Positions 14,783-23,756 of a stretch of DNA of 64,000 nucleotides are shown one piece after another. Below the pieces are notes generated by a model. That model was not told where the DNA came from, searched no databases, and saw only the letters and a list, made by a program, of their open reading frames with translations. The stretch's first letter is position 1. Each line of letters opens with the position of its first letter. Both the position numbers and the translations under genes were made by a program. This DNA comes from Anaerobaca sp035448545 (GTDB lineage: Bacteria; Planctomycetota; Phycisphaerae; Sedimentisphaerales; Anaerobacaceae), in assembly GCA_035448545.1 (NCBI GenBank), contig DAOTJE010000013.1, positions 55,487-119,486 of the forward strand. Direction: 5' to 3'.

Positions 14783-17590
14783 ATGCGAAACGTCAGTCGA
14801 ACGATACCTGCAATCACCGTAATGATCTCGACAGTCTTCTGTGGAGCCTGGAGCAATCTCTCCAAGGCCCAGGACATCCCGCTTCCGGAGCATCCGCGGC
14901 CCGACTTCCAGCGATCACAGTGGCTGAATCTCAACGGCGTCTGGGACTTCCGCTTCGACAAGGAAGACGCGGGGCTCGGTAGTAACTGGGCATCAGGCAA
15001 GACGGAGTTTCCGCTCTCGATCAACGTGCCTTTCCCATGGGGCTCGGAGCTGTCCGGCGTGGACAGCCAGGCGGACATCGCTTGGTACAAGCGGACGATC
15101 CGCGTGCCCGGCGAGTGGAAAGGCAGCCGGGTCTTCGTGGTGGTCGGCGCCTGCGACTGGCTGACGACCGGATGGCTCGACGGTCAGAAGGTCGGCAGAT
15201 TCCAGGGCGGATACACCCCCTTCGAGTTCGAGCTGACAGAGCACGTCAAGTGGGGTCAGGAGCAGACCCTCGTGCTGCGCGTCGACGACACGCCCCACCG
15301 ATTCAAGCTCGAAGGCAAGCAAGGCTACGGACCGGCCAAGGGCATCTGGCAGACGATCTACCTGGAGGCCCGACCCAAGACCGCGCTGGAGACGGTGCAG
15401 TTCCTGCCGGACATCGACGCCGGCAGAGTCACCGTAAGGGCGACGCTGAATCAGCCTGCGCCTGAGGCCATGCGTTTTGCGATCCAGTTCAAGCCCGAGG
15501 ACCGTTCCGGCGGCGCCGTGCAGGCGACCGTCGCCAAAGGCACCAAGGACATCGAACTGGAAATCCCCATGAAGCCGATGCGGCTCTGGTCGCTGGAAGA
15601 CCCGTATCTCTATGAGGTCAAGGCCGTCCTCTCCGGCGCGGGAGCCGAAGACGTCGTCTCGACCTACTTCGGGATGCGGAAGATCAGCGTGACCAAGTTG
15701 CCCGGCACCGACTTTCCCTACATCGCGCTGAACAATAAGCCCATCTACCTGAAGCTGACCCTGGATCAGGCGTATCATCCCGAGGGGTTTTACACGTTCC
15801 CGAGTGACGCGTTCATGGGAGACGAGATCCTGCGGTCGCGCCAGATCGGGCTCAACGGCCATCGAATCCACGTCAAGATCGGCATCCCGCGGAAGCTCTA
15901 CTGGGCGGACAAGCTGGGCGTGCTGATCATGGAGGATGTGCCCAACAGTTGGGGCCAGCCCGATGCGGACATGCGCAACGAGGCGGAAGTGGCCCTGCGT
16001 GGGATGATCCGACGGGACTTCAATCATCCGTCCGTCTTCAGCTGGGTCATCTTCAACGAGACGTGGGGGTTGCGGTCGGGCGACCAGGGCTACACGCCGC
16101 AAACGCAGGAATGGGTTGCCTCGATGGTGCGCCTCGCCAAGCAGCTCGACCCGACGCGGCTGGTAGAGGACAACTCGCCCTGCAACCTCGACCACGTCCT
16201 GACGGACATCAACAGCTGGCACGCCTATCTGCCCGGCTACAAGTGGACCGAGCACCTCGACCAGGTCTGCCGCGACACCTACGAGGGCTCGACGTGGAAC
16301 TACATCGGCGGTCGCAAGCAAGGGACCGAGCCACTGCTCAACAGCGAGTGCGGCAACGTCTGGGGCTACGAGGGCAGCACCGGCGACGTGGATTGGAGCT
16401 GGGATTATCACCTCATGATGAATGCGTTCCGGCGGCATCCGCAAATCTGCGGCTGGCTCTACACCGAGCACCACGACGTGATCAACGAATGGAACGGATA
16501 CTGGCGATTCGACCGCTCCCAGAAGTACACTGGCATGGAGGAGCTGATGCCGGGCATGAGTCTGCGCGACCTGCACGGCGACGTCTATATTGCGATGGGC
16601 GAGGAGATGTGCCAGGAGGTCAAGCCGGGCTCGAGCGTCGAGGTCCCACTGTATGTCTCGGTCCTGACCGACGCGCAGGCAGGCCAGACCCTCGTACTGC
16701 GCGGCACCCTGCGGGGCTGGGACAGCCTCGGCCGCGAGCGCAACTTCGGGCGCGTCCCACGACGCAATATCCCCTACCGCGCCTGGCAGTGCGGGGCTAT
16801 CGAGCCGCTGGAAGTGACGATGCCCGAAGAGCCGGCGGTGGTGGTGCTGGCGGTTCAGGTCGAGGATCGGTCCGGCGTCGTGCGCGGACGCAACTTCACC
16901 ACGTTCGCCGTGCGCGACGGCGCCCAGCCGCGACAAGAGACACTGACGCGAGGCAACCGAACGGTGAAAGTCGTGCGCATCGCGCCCAAGAGCTTCGCCA
17001 AGGCCGAGTGGACCGTCAAGCAATGGAATGTGTTCGACGGACTCAAGGTCAACGGCGCGGGTGCGGGCTGTTTCGAGTATCACGTGTCCTGGCCGGAAGG
17101 CTTGGCAGTCGATGATGTCGAAACAGCCAACTTCCGAGCGGAAATCTCCGCCAAGCAGCTCTTCGGCAAGGACAAGGAAGGCGCCGGCAAGCAGGAAGGC
17201 GACTACATGCGAGGCAAGGGCACACATGATCCGAGCCTGAACCCGAATTCGTATCCGATGACCGACGAGACTACCTACCCCAGCGCGGTCCGCATCCGGA
17301 TCGGCGGCGAGGTAGTCGCGACGGTCGATCTGCCCGACGATCCGGCCGACCATCGCGGGATCCTGTCCTGGCACGCGCAAAAGCGCGACGGCAAGCTGAA
17401 CGAGGCCGGCTCGTACGGGTACCTCGTCAGCGCCCAGATTCCCCAGCGCGTTCTCCGCCAGGCCGCCGAGGAGGGCAAGATCGTGATCCGCCTTGAGGCT
17501 GATGAGGCCCTTGCCGGCGGCATTGCCCTCTACGGCGAGCAGTTCGGACGCTATCCTCTGGACCCGACGCTGGCCTTCGTTCTGAAGTAG
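14783..17590 (+). CDS. Secreted GH2-family glycoside hydrolase
   Basis: About 935 residues. The signal peptide MRNVSRTIPAITVMISTVFC ends near SKAQ. Next come a galactose-binding-like sugar-binding domain (WYKRTIRVPGEW, YTPFEFELTEHV), an immunoglobulin-like domain, and a TIM barrel with NHPSVFSWVIFNETWG carrying the acid/base E426 and LLNSECGNVWG carrying the nucleophile E522. The order matches beta-galactosidase / beta-glucuronidase-type GH2 enzymes; the exact sugar cannot be read. An extra C-terminal domain of about 200 residues follows. The ATG at 14,783 is preceded by AAAGGG. A gene for an SGNH esterase follows 88 nt later, suggesting joint attack on a decorated polysaccharide. Confidence 0.9.
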   Translation: MRNVSRTIPAITVMISTVFCGAWSNLSKAQDIPLPEHPRPDFQRSQWLNLNGVWDFRFDKEDAGLGSNWASGKTEFPLSINVPFPWGSELSGVDSQADIAWYKRTIRVPGEWKGSRVFVVVGACDWLTTGWLDGQKVGRFQGGYTPFEFELTEHVKWGQEQTLVLRVDDTPHRFKLEGKQGYGPAKGIWQTIYLEARPKTALETVQFLPDIDAGRVTVRATLNQPAPEAMRFAIQFKPEDRSGGAVQATVAKGTKDIELEIPMKPMRLWSLEDPYLYEVKAVLSGAGAEDVVSTYFGMRKISVTKLPGTDFPYIALNNKPIYLKLTLDQAYHPEGFYTFPSDAFMGDEILRSRQIGLNGHRIHVKIGIPRKLYWADKLGVLIMEDVPNSWGQPDADMRNEAEVALRGMIRRDFNHPSVFSWVIFNETWGLRSGDQGYTPQTQEWVASMVRLAKQLDPTRLVEDNSPCNLDHVLTDINSWHAYLPGYKWTEHLDQVCRDTYEGSTWNYIGGRKQGTEPLLNSECGNVWGYEGSTGDVDWSWDYHLMMNAFRRHPQICGWLYTEHHDVINEWNGYWRFDRSQKYTGMEELMPGMSLRDLHGDVYIAMGEEMCQEVKPGSSVEVPLYVSVLTDAQAGQTLVLRGTLRGWDSLGRERNFGRVPRRNIPYRAWQCGAIEPLEVTMPEEPAVVVLAVQVEDRSGVVRGRNFTTFAVRDGAQPRQETLTRGNRTVKVVRIAPKSFAKAEWTVKQWNVFDGLKVNGAGAGCFEYHVSWPEGLAVDDVETANFRAEISAKQLFGKDKEGAGKQEGDYMRGKGTHDPSLNPNSYPMTDETTYPSAVRIRIGGEVVATVDLPDDPADHRGILSWHAQKRDGKLNEAGSYGYLVSAQIPQRVLRQAAEEGKIVIRLEADEALAGGIALYGEQFGRYPLDPTLAFVLK

Positions 17591-17678
17591 ATCGATGCTG
17601 GTGTGACCCAGCGCGTTTGGGGAGGCCGCGCGTACTGGCGCGGCCTCTGTTACATGGGACGAAAGAGAAAGGCATTTT

Positions 17679-18962
17679 ATGAGGACCGTTCGGATCGCCC
17701 TGCTGTTCTGCGTATGCATCAACTTGCAGACTTTCGGCGCCGAGCTGCCGTTGGCGCCGGCGGTCGAATGTCACTCCCGTAGCGGTCTGCCCAACGTGCT
17801 GGCCAAGCTCCAGGCGGGCCGGGAGGTGCGAATCGCCTACCTCGGCGGAAGTATCACGGCACAGGCAGGCTGGCGACCCAAGACGCTGGCGTGGTTTGCC
17901 GAGCAGTTTCCCCAAGCCAAGGTCAGCGAGATCAACGCCGCGATCGGCGGGACCGGCTCAGACCTCGGCGTTTTTCGCCTCGAACACGATGTGCTGGTCC
18001 ACAGGCCCGACCTGCTGTTCGTGGAGTTCGCGGTCAACGACGGCGACGCGCCGCCCGAGCAAATCTATCGCTGCATGGAAGGCATCGTCCGCCAGACCTG
18101 GAAGAACGATCCGACCACGGACATCTGTTTTGTCTACACCCTGGCCGGCAACATGCTACAGACGCTCCAGGAGGGCTCGTTCCCGCGCTCGGCCAGTGCG
18201 ATGGAGAAGATCGCCGAGCACTATGCCATCCCCTCGATCCACATGGGCCTGGAGGTCGCGCATCTGGAGAAGGAAGGCAAACTGATCTTTCAAGGCCCCC
18301 AACCTGCGACCGAACAGGAAAAGGCGGCTCTGGGTAACAAGATTCTGTTCTCGCCCGATGCAGTGCACCCTTACCCCGATACGGGGCACCAGCTCTATCT
18401 CGACGCAGTCGTCCGCTCGATGGCCGAAATTCGGCAAGCAGGCAAGCCCGGGCCGCACCTGCTGGGCGACCCGCTCGTCTGCGACAACTGGGAAAAGGCC
18501 CGGATGATCCCCCTGAGCCAAGCCAGACTCAGCTCGGGCTGGAAGAAGCTCGACCCCCAGACTGACACGATGGCTAAGCGATTCGGCGACAGGCTGCCCG
18601 AGGTGTGGAAGGCGGACCAGCCTGGCGAGTCGATCCGGTTCCGCGTTCGCGGCAGTGTGATCCGCATCTACGATCTCGTGGGTCCCGACTGCGGACAGGT
18701 CACAATCCAGGTGGACGACGAACCGGCCTATGTACAACCGCGCTTCGACGCCTACTGCACCTACCACCGGCTCAGTTGCCTGACCGTTGGCAAAGGGATG
18801 GGAACGGGTGAACACGAGATCACTCTGACGATTCATCCCGAGCAACCCGACAAGGCCAGGATTCTCCGCCAGCGAAACGAAACCATGGACGACCCCAAAC
18901 GCTTCGACGGAACGGCCTGGTACGCGGGCGCGATCCTGATCCTGGGCGACTTCCTGGATTGA
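17679..18962 (+). CDS. Secreted SGNH/GDSL hydrolase with C-terminal accessory domain
   Basis: A 427-residue exported esterase-type protein with signal peptide MRTVRIALLFCVCINLQTFG. SGNH blocks: AYLGGSITAQAGW with the nucleophile S58, INAAIGGTGSDLG (block II Gly), FVEFAVND (block III Asn), and DAVHPYPDTGH with D227 and H230. This is the carbohydrate-esterase-like branch where GDS reads GGS. The roughly 150 C-terminal residues look like a beta-sandwich. The substrate is probably acetyl groups on glycans, inferred from the upstream GH2 gene with which it likely forms an operon. The ATG has AAAGG six nt upstream. Confidence 0.88.
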   Translation: MRTVRIALLFCVCINLQTFGAELPLAPAVECHSRSGLPNVLAKLQAGREVRIAYLGGSITAQAGWRPKTLAWFAEQFPQAKVSEINAAIGGTGSDLGVFRLEHDVLVHRPDLLFVEFAVNDGDAPPEQIYRCMEGIVRQTWKNDPTTDICFVYTLAGNMLQTLQEGSFPRSASAMEKIAEHYAIPSIHMGLEVAHLEKEGKLIFQGPQPATEQEKAALGNKILFSPDAVHPYPDTGHQLYLDAVVRSMAEIRQAGKPGPHLLGDPLVCDNWEKARMIPLSQARLSSGWKKLDPQTDTMAKRFGDRLPEVWKADQPGESIRFRVRGSVIRIYDLVGPDCGQVTIQVDDEPAYVQPRFDAYCTYHRLSCLTVGKGMGTGEHEITLTIHPEQPDKARILRQRNETMDDPKRFDGTAWYAGAILILGDFLD

Positions 18963-19139
18963 TCGCATGACGCAAGCGCGTGTCTTGACAGACACTGGCG
19001 GCAAGGCCGTCCCTTGGCGGGAGGTTGTGAAATCGCTTCGTAGACATGAACGCGGCCCGGCGATCGGAGTACTTCCTGTATCGGCTGCCGCACCGAGGGC
19101 GGCACAGAGAACAGAGATCTGGGCCAAGGGAGGCGTACG

Positions 19140-19642
19140 ATGAACAAGGCGACTGTGTGTCTGCTGTCGGTCTCGCTCCCGATCGTGTGTTCCTCCTGCA
19201 AAGAGAAAACCCCTGCCGCAGGACCGTCTGTCACGGGGGCGGAGTCCCCAGGCGAGCACGCAGCCCCTGCTGCTGGCCAACGTCGCCAGTAAGTGCAGCG
19301 AACGCCGAAGGCGAACAGCATCAAGGAACCCGAAGGCGCAAGCGCGAAATCCGAAATCCGAGACAAATTCGAATGACGCAAATTCGAATGTCCCAAACTC
19401 CCCGGCCGAAGGCCGCTTTCAGATTTGAGGCTTTGGGCCTTCGAGCTTGTTTCGGATTTCGGATCTCGTGCTTCGAGTTTCCCCTTTCGGGCGGCGGCAG
19501 CGCCGGACCAGTGACGTGGAACTTCAACAAGTTCCTGATCGGTCGCGACGGCAGCGTGGTCGGCCGGTACGATTCGAAGGTCGAGCCGCTCAGCCCAGAG
19601 CTTATCGGCGAAATCGAGAAAGCGCTCGCAGAGACGAGCTGA
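19140..19642 (+). pseudogene. Glutathione peroxidase-like lipoprotein gene broken by a palindromic repeat
   Basis: A strong AGGGAGG box precedes an ATG at 19,140 that opens a lipoprotein signal (MNKATVCLLSVSLPIVCSSC). In the same frame the segment LLLANVASKC (about 19,266-19,295) matches the first glutathione peroxidase strand and active-site Cys (NVASKCG in the family). The frame then enters repeat DNA and stops near 19,425. In another frame, 19,512-19,642 encodes TWNFNKFLIGRDGSVVGRYD and a terminal helix, the family C-terminus. About 100 central residues, including the Gln and Trp active-site motifs, are missing. No active enzyme can be made. Confidence 0.75.
19326..19492. repeat. Dispersed palindromic repeat, family 1, copy 2 (full palindrome)
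   Basis: An imperfect inverted repeat: left arm GAAATCCGAAATCCGAGACA, paired ATTCGAATG units, a centre around CCGGCCGAAGGCCG, and a right arm GTTTCGGATTTCGGATCTCG that pairs with the left. It sits between the two halves of the broken glutathione peroxidase gene. Copy 1 is at 6385-6490. The reverse strand gives the phylum-typical spurious FGFRISCF-like peptide. Confidence 0.8.
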
Positions 19643-19668
19643 AGAAAGTGGATCGTGCGACGCTCGCG

Positions 19669-19740
19669 CTAATCCCTGCCGTAGGCAAGGAGGACCGTCA
19701 AGAGCACCGCGATTTCCAGGATGACCAGCACGAGGTTCAT
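19669..19740 (-). CDS. Possible 23-residue membrane peptide
   Basis: A short frame MNLVLVILEIAVLLTVLLAY plus GRD, almost entirely one hydrophobic helix with a charged end. The ATG at 19,740 has AAGGA about 8 nt upstream. It stands alone between the broken peroxidase gene and the redoxin gene. Bacterial single-helix peptides of this size are often accessory subunits or toxins, but I recognise no family, so this is tentative. Confidence 0.35.
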   Translation of the reverse strand: MNLVLVILEIAVLLTVLLAYGRD

Positions 19741-19825
19741 AGCCACGTCCTTGATTGGAGTTCTTCAGCCGTAGCTATAAGGCACGCCTTGCCGCACGGG
19801 TAACACTCGCGAAGGAATTCACGCC

Positions 19826-21466
19826 CTATTCTTCGAGCAGTTCTACGATCCGCTCTCGCAGATTGTTCTCCCTTGGCTCGCAGAATCGAACGATGCCCTT
19901 CTTGTCGATCAGGAAAGAAACCGGCCGCTCGTGGACCTGGTACAACCAGTGCGTCGCCCCGGCTGTCACGCCGGGGGGCCGTCCCGCGGGCATCAGGTCG
20001 GCCACAAGAGCGGGGTCCGAGTCGAGAACCCCGGCGATGGGCGCCCCTTCGAAGAGGTTTGTGAGGTGGGTCGTGACAATATCTTCCGCAACGGGATTGC
20101 CACCGGGCAAATGATCGTAGACCGCTATGACCAGCAACCTGTTCGAGCCGAACTCCTCCAGCAAACTGCGGATCGTCACCAAACCGGGATCACGGTCCAT
20201 CGTGAAGCTGCGGAACGTCAGCAGCACGACCCGGCCCCGGACCTCCTTGAGGGTGATCGGTGCGTGATTGAACCACGCATCGGCAACCAGTGGAGGTGCC
20301 TCCTGCCCCAGGGCGCCCCAACCCTGGGGGACGAGTTGGAAATCACAGGCGTAGTCGTCGGCGACCGTAGTCCTCGACCACACGCCATAGGAAGGCACGT
20401 CGATCGTGATGGTAATGGACCGATCGGTTGGCAGGTCCGTCAGCGTATAGCAGCCGTCCGCGTCGGTGACGAGGTTATGGCTAGCCCGTCCTATTCCCAC
20501 CCTGAGGACGCGATGGGCCACCGGCGAATCCTGCTCGTCCGTAATCTGCCCCCGAACGATGCCCGAGCCCGGCCGGCTGCCGGTCAGCACAATCTCTCCG
20601 GCGTCGGCCACCTCGGCTCCTTTGAGATCGAGTGATGCCGAACGGCCGCTGAGAGTGCCAAGAAAGGCAATGGCTCTGACCCTTGGCCCTACCGAGACGC
20701 CCTGCAACTGGAAGTACCCGTCATCGTCGGTGGTCGCGGCAAAGAGCGGGTCTGGCAGCCCGCTCCAGCGGTTGTCGAGCATCAGGCTTTCCAGACTGAC
20801 GCGAGCGCCGGGCACAGGTTTGCGGTCCACACCAATCACGCGACCGGCAATCGTCGCGCCCGGCTCCAGAACAAGCGTGATTTCAGTATTCTGAGCACCC
20901 TTACGCCAGATGAACCGCCGGCCGAGCAGACCCGACGCGTCACAGGCGCTGCCAAGCAGTCCTCCCGGGGGCTGGAACGTCGGCTCCGGGACAGACAGCC
21001 GCGCCGCTGGTTCCACATTCGGATCGGAAACCACCCCTTCCAGTGCGACAAACCCTGGAAGGGGGTGGCCCTCCACGTCCACCAAAGCAATATCAATCAC
21101 ATTCTTCTCCGGCTCACGTTGGGCCGCCTGCCATTCCGCGGTCCGGACCAGGCCGGACACCGTGTCCTGCTTCGAACCGCCAGGTTCACCGATGCCGTTC
21201 ATGTCCGAAGGCTCGCTGGCAGGCAGACTCGGCATAGCGGCAGCAGCTTCTGTCGCGTCGGTAAGGTCTGTCACGCGCGCAGATATCTCGTCCTCACGGA
21301 CAGACGGAGGATCGAGTCGCAATGCGACGCATGGATCGGCGGGCTCGAGGTTGGCATCCCACGCTGTCGCGGGGCCTTGACGGGCCAAGAAGCACACGGT
21401 CAGGCCTCCTGCGATAAGCACGAGGACGGTCACAGACGCAACGAGGATGTGGCGTCGCCGGTTCAC
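19826..21466 (-). CDS. Membrane-anchored protein with carboxypeptidase-regulatory repeats and a redoxin-like domain
   Basis: A 546-residue protein starting at GTG 21,466 with AGAGG 5 nt upstream. An N-terminal membrane helix (HILVASVTVLVLIAGGLTVC) anchors it. The middle holds two or more carboxypeptidase regulatory-like beta-sandwiches (GATIAGRVIGVDRKPVPGAR; SDADGCYTLTDLP-like pattern). The last 170 residues are thioredoxin/AhpC-like (TLKEVRGRVVLLTFRSF, RPVSFLIDKKGIVRF) but lack a CXXC pair, with R-S-F where the redox Cys usually lies. It may therefore be a binding rather than redox domain. It faces the periplasm by prediction. Confidence 0.8.
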   Translation of the reverse strand: MNRRRHILVASVTVLVLIAGGLTVCFLARQGPATAWDANLEPADPCVALRLDPPSVREDEISARVTDLTDATEAAAAMPSLPASEPSDMNGIGEPGGSKQDTVSGLVRTAEWQAAQREPEKNVIDIALVDVEGHPLPGFVALEGVVSDPNVEPAARLSVPEPTFQPPGGLLGSACDASGLLGRRFIWRKGAQNTEITLVLEPGATIAGRVIGVDRKPVPGARVSLESLMLDNRWSGLPDPLFAATTDDDGYFQLQGVSVGPRVRAIAFLGTLSGRSASLDLKGAEVADAGEIVLTGSRPGSGIVRGQITDEQDSPVAHRVLRVGIGRASHNLVTDADGCYTLTDLPTDRSITITIDVPSYGVWSRTTVADDYACDFQLVPQGWGALGQEAPPLVADAWFNHAPITLKEVRGRVVLLTFRSFTMDRDPGLVTIRSLLEEFGSNRLLVIAVYDHLPGGNPVAEDIVTTHLTNLFEGAPIAGVLDSDPALVADLMPAGRPPGVTAGATHWLYQVHERPVSFLIDKKGIVRFCEPRENNLRERIVELLEE

Positions 21467-21702
21467 GCGTACCTCTCAGTGTCGAATGCCTCGGGTCACG
21501 CAGACGCTCATTGGAATGCCTCCCGACCCGACTGTTCCATGCTACCAGAATCCGGCGGCTTCATCACCGCTCTGCCGGACACATTCTCCGTCCCGATGTG
21601 CACGCTGTCCTGTTACCGTCGCGCGTCGAAATGCCTCTACCAATCGAAGGCACAGTCAGTTACGATTGACCGCGTGAAATCCAATGAAGGAGGTTAGCAA
21701 AG

Positions 21703-22401
21703 ATGAAATCGACAAGACCAACAGGCTCAGAGCGACGGGCAGCCTTGGTTCCGGCGAGCTTAGGGATCATAACACTTTTATGCATAACTACTTGTGCATC
21801 GGCCGGAAATGGTCCGGGCGTTGCCTTCAAGGTGGGCGTCCAGACCTTCGAAAGCCCCGTGAGCATGAAGGACACCACGCGGACCCGGTACGAGCTGGAG
21901 CTGGCCAGCCAGCTTTTTGCGAATGACCGTCTCGATTTCGCCCTGTCGGTCGGCGGTTCCTCGCTGGGCGAACACAAGGACGCCGACGGCGGGGTCTACG
22001 AGGACGGCGCCGTTTGGGAGCTGTACTCTACCGACGAGCTGAGCCTGATCGATGTCCGACTGGCCGCCCGGCTGCATCCTCTGGGGCAGGAAGGCCCGAT
22101 CCGGCCCTACCTCGGCGCCGGCGTCGGCTACTTCTGGTTCCTCGACTCCTGGGAGGACAAGTACTACGAGACGATCGAGGATCCGGAGTTCCCCGGCACC
22201 TATATCACCTTCGCGGACCGCGACGAGGACACCGAGACCCTGGGAGACGGGTTCTTTCCATTCGTCATGGCCGGGGTGAACGTCGCGATCCACGACAACG
22301 CCGAACTGCTGTTCGAATTCCAATACGATATCGAGAAAGAGGATTCGGGCTTCGACTTCGGCGGCCCGATCTACATGTTCGGGGCGCGCTTCCGCTTCTG
22401 A
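21703..22401 (+). CDS. Outer-membrane beta-barrel protein
   Basis: A 232-residue protein with a GGAGG box 10 nt before the ATG, signal peptide ending near CASA, and alternating amphipathic strands (TRYELELASQLF, IRPYLGAGVGYFW, AELLFEFQYDIEKE). It ends in MFGARFRF, with the C-terminal Phe used by the barrel-assembly machinery. It resembles OmpW/OmpA-like eight-stranded barrels of the porin-family type. There is no clear ligand. The gene is convergent with the duplicated-domain gene, sharing the hairpin at 22,439-22,468. Confidence 0.8.
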   Translation: MKSTRPTGSERRAALVPASLGIITLLCITTCASAGNGPGVAFKVGVQTFESPVSMKDTTRTRYELELASQLFANDRLDFALSVGGSSLGEHKDADGGVYEDGAVWELYSTDELSLIDVRLAARLHPLGQEGPIRPYLGAGVGYFWFLDSWEDKYYETIEDPEFPGTYITFADRDEDTETLGDGFFPFVMAGVNVAIHDNAELLFEFQYDIEKEDSGFDFGGPIYMFGARFRF

Positions 22402-22438
22402 TCCCGACACCCATCGGGACTGTCACCAGACACGAAAA

Positions 22439-22468
22439 GGGCCCGGCCATCCATCGGACGCCGGGCCC
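22439..22468 (-). terminator. Intrinsic terminator between convergent genes
   Basis: GGGCCCGGC (22,439-22,447) pairs perfectly with GCCGGGCCC (22,460-22,468) over a 12-nt loop. On the minus strand it is followed by CTTTTCG, so it ends the gene starting at 23,505. It may also slow + strand transcripts from the barrel gene. Confidence 0.75.
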
Positions 22469-22491
22469 CAGTTCAATCAGAGTCCCTGCGA

Positions 22492-23505
22492 TCACTTCTG
22501 TGAAGTCTCGGCGGCCCGACGTTTGAACGTCGTCTCGCTACGCGGGCTCGAAGCCCGGTAACCACCCGATTCGACCACATATTCCTTTACCTTGAAGCTG
22601 TCCTTGTCGATCTTGCTGTAGACGTGCTCCATCGTCTCTTTGGTCCCATTCGGCCGCAGCATCTCGTGCCGATTGACGACGCCATCGTAACTCTCGGACC
22701 AAGTGCTCTTCCAGGTCCCGCCCCGGTTGTCGGCGCCGAACTGTATGACCTCGTCGCCCGAGGGCGCCAGCACAATCATCCCGCAGTACTGGTACTGATC
22801 GATCTTCGCGTCCACGAGCACCGCGTTCCTGTCGAGGGCCCACTTGTACTGCACGTCGATGTCCGTTCCGGCATCGTCGTCGCGGGCCTGCCATCGGCCG
22901 ATCATGTATTCATAGCCGTACTGCGCCAGCAAATCTCCGAGGGTCATTCGATCGCTCCAGGCGGCGCTCTCGTCGGTGGCCTTCGGCTCCGGCGTGTCCG
23001 CCTGCTGACGCTTGTAGGTCAACGTCGCCCATGGCTCCGAGGCACGCGAGCCGCTGCTGTCGATCGGATACGCGGTGGCCTTGAACGTGTCGGCGTCGAT
23101 CCGGGTGTGGACGATCTCCATCCTGCGAATCTCGCCGTCCGGTCGCTTCTGCTCCATCCGATGGACCGCACTGCCGTACTCGTCTCGCCAGGTCCCGTTC
23201 CAGACGCCGCCCTGGTTGTCGGCCCCGACCTGAACGATCTCCTCGCGATAGGGGATGAACATGATCATGCCATAGTATTTCATATCGCCGATCTGGGAAG
23301 TGGTGACGACAGCGTGCCGATCCAGTACCCACCTCTGTTCGAACGTGATCTTCTGGCCTTCCTCGGTCGTGGCCACCCACCGGCCGATCAGCCAGTCGTA
23401 TCCGCCCTGGTACACCATATCGCCCAGGCTGTCCTGCGCCGCGGCGGGAAAGGCCAGGATCGCGGTCAGTGCCGCCGACAACAAAAGGATGCTCTTCGCC
23501 TTCAT
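22492..23505 (-). CDS. Exported protein made of two tandem copies of one domain
   Basis: A 337-residue protein with signal peptide ending PAAAQD. Residues about 27-170 and 190-335 align along their length: LGDMVYQGGYDWLIGRW with LGDLLAQYGYEYMIGRW, RWVLDRHAVV with KWALDRNAVL, VGADNQGGVWNGTW with FGADNRGGTWKSTW, and the ends TYKRQ and TFKRR. The fold is probably a lipocalin-like or DUF1579-like beta barrel (IGRW and GTW strands). This naming is uncertain. The start has AGGGAGG before ATG. A small-ligand-binding role is possible. No enzymatic residues are obvious. Confidence 0.8.
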   Translation of the reverse strand: MKAKSILLLSAALTAILAFPAAAQDSLGDMVYQGGYDWLIGRWVATTEEGQKITFEQRWVLDRHAVVTTSQIGDMKYYGMIMFIPYREEIVQVGADNQGGVWNGTWRDEYGSAVHRMEQKRPDGEIRRMEIVHTRIDADTFKATAYPIDSSGSRASEPWATLTYKRQQADTPEPKATDESAAWSDRMTLGDLLAQYGYEYMIGRWQARDDDAGTDIDVQYKWALDRNAVLVDAKIDQYQYCGMIVLAPSGDEVIQFGADNRGGTWKSTWSESYDGVVNRHEMLRPNGTKETMEHVYSKIDKDSFKVKEYVVESGGYRASSPRSETTFKRRAAETSQK

Positions 23506-23691
23506 AGTGTCCTCCCTTCTGGAATCCGGGTTCTGGTTCGACTACCGCTCACGCGCCAGTCTCGTTGAAGCGGGTATCGGGAAACGATCCGTACCCATCA
23601 ATATAACAAACCCCGGCCGCCGTTGCCTTAGGAAGCCTGTCTTTTTCTCAGACAGCTCCGTTTCCCGGAACGAGGCAGGTGAGGAGCCCCC

Positions 23692-23729
23692 AAAAGAAAA
23701 CGGCCGGAGGATTTGGGAGCCTCCGGCCG
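23692..23729 (-). terminator. rpoD intrinsic terminator
   Basis: CGGCCGGAGG (23,701-23,710) pairs with CCTCCGGCCG (23,720-23,729), a perfect 10-bp stem. On the minus strand it is followed by TTTTCTTTTG. It lies 28 nt after the rpoD stop. Confidence 0.88.
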
Positions 23730-23756
23730 GACTTGCCGTTTCGTACGCTGACATGG

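Noticed and set aside
14993..17722. 909-codon minus-strand open frame opposite the GH2 gene
   Set aside because: Shadow frame of the GH2 gene, His/Arg/Val-rich with no domain or ribosome-binding site.
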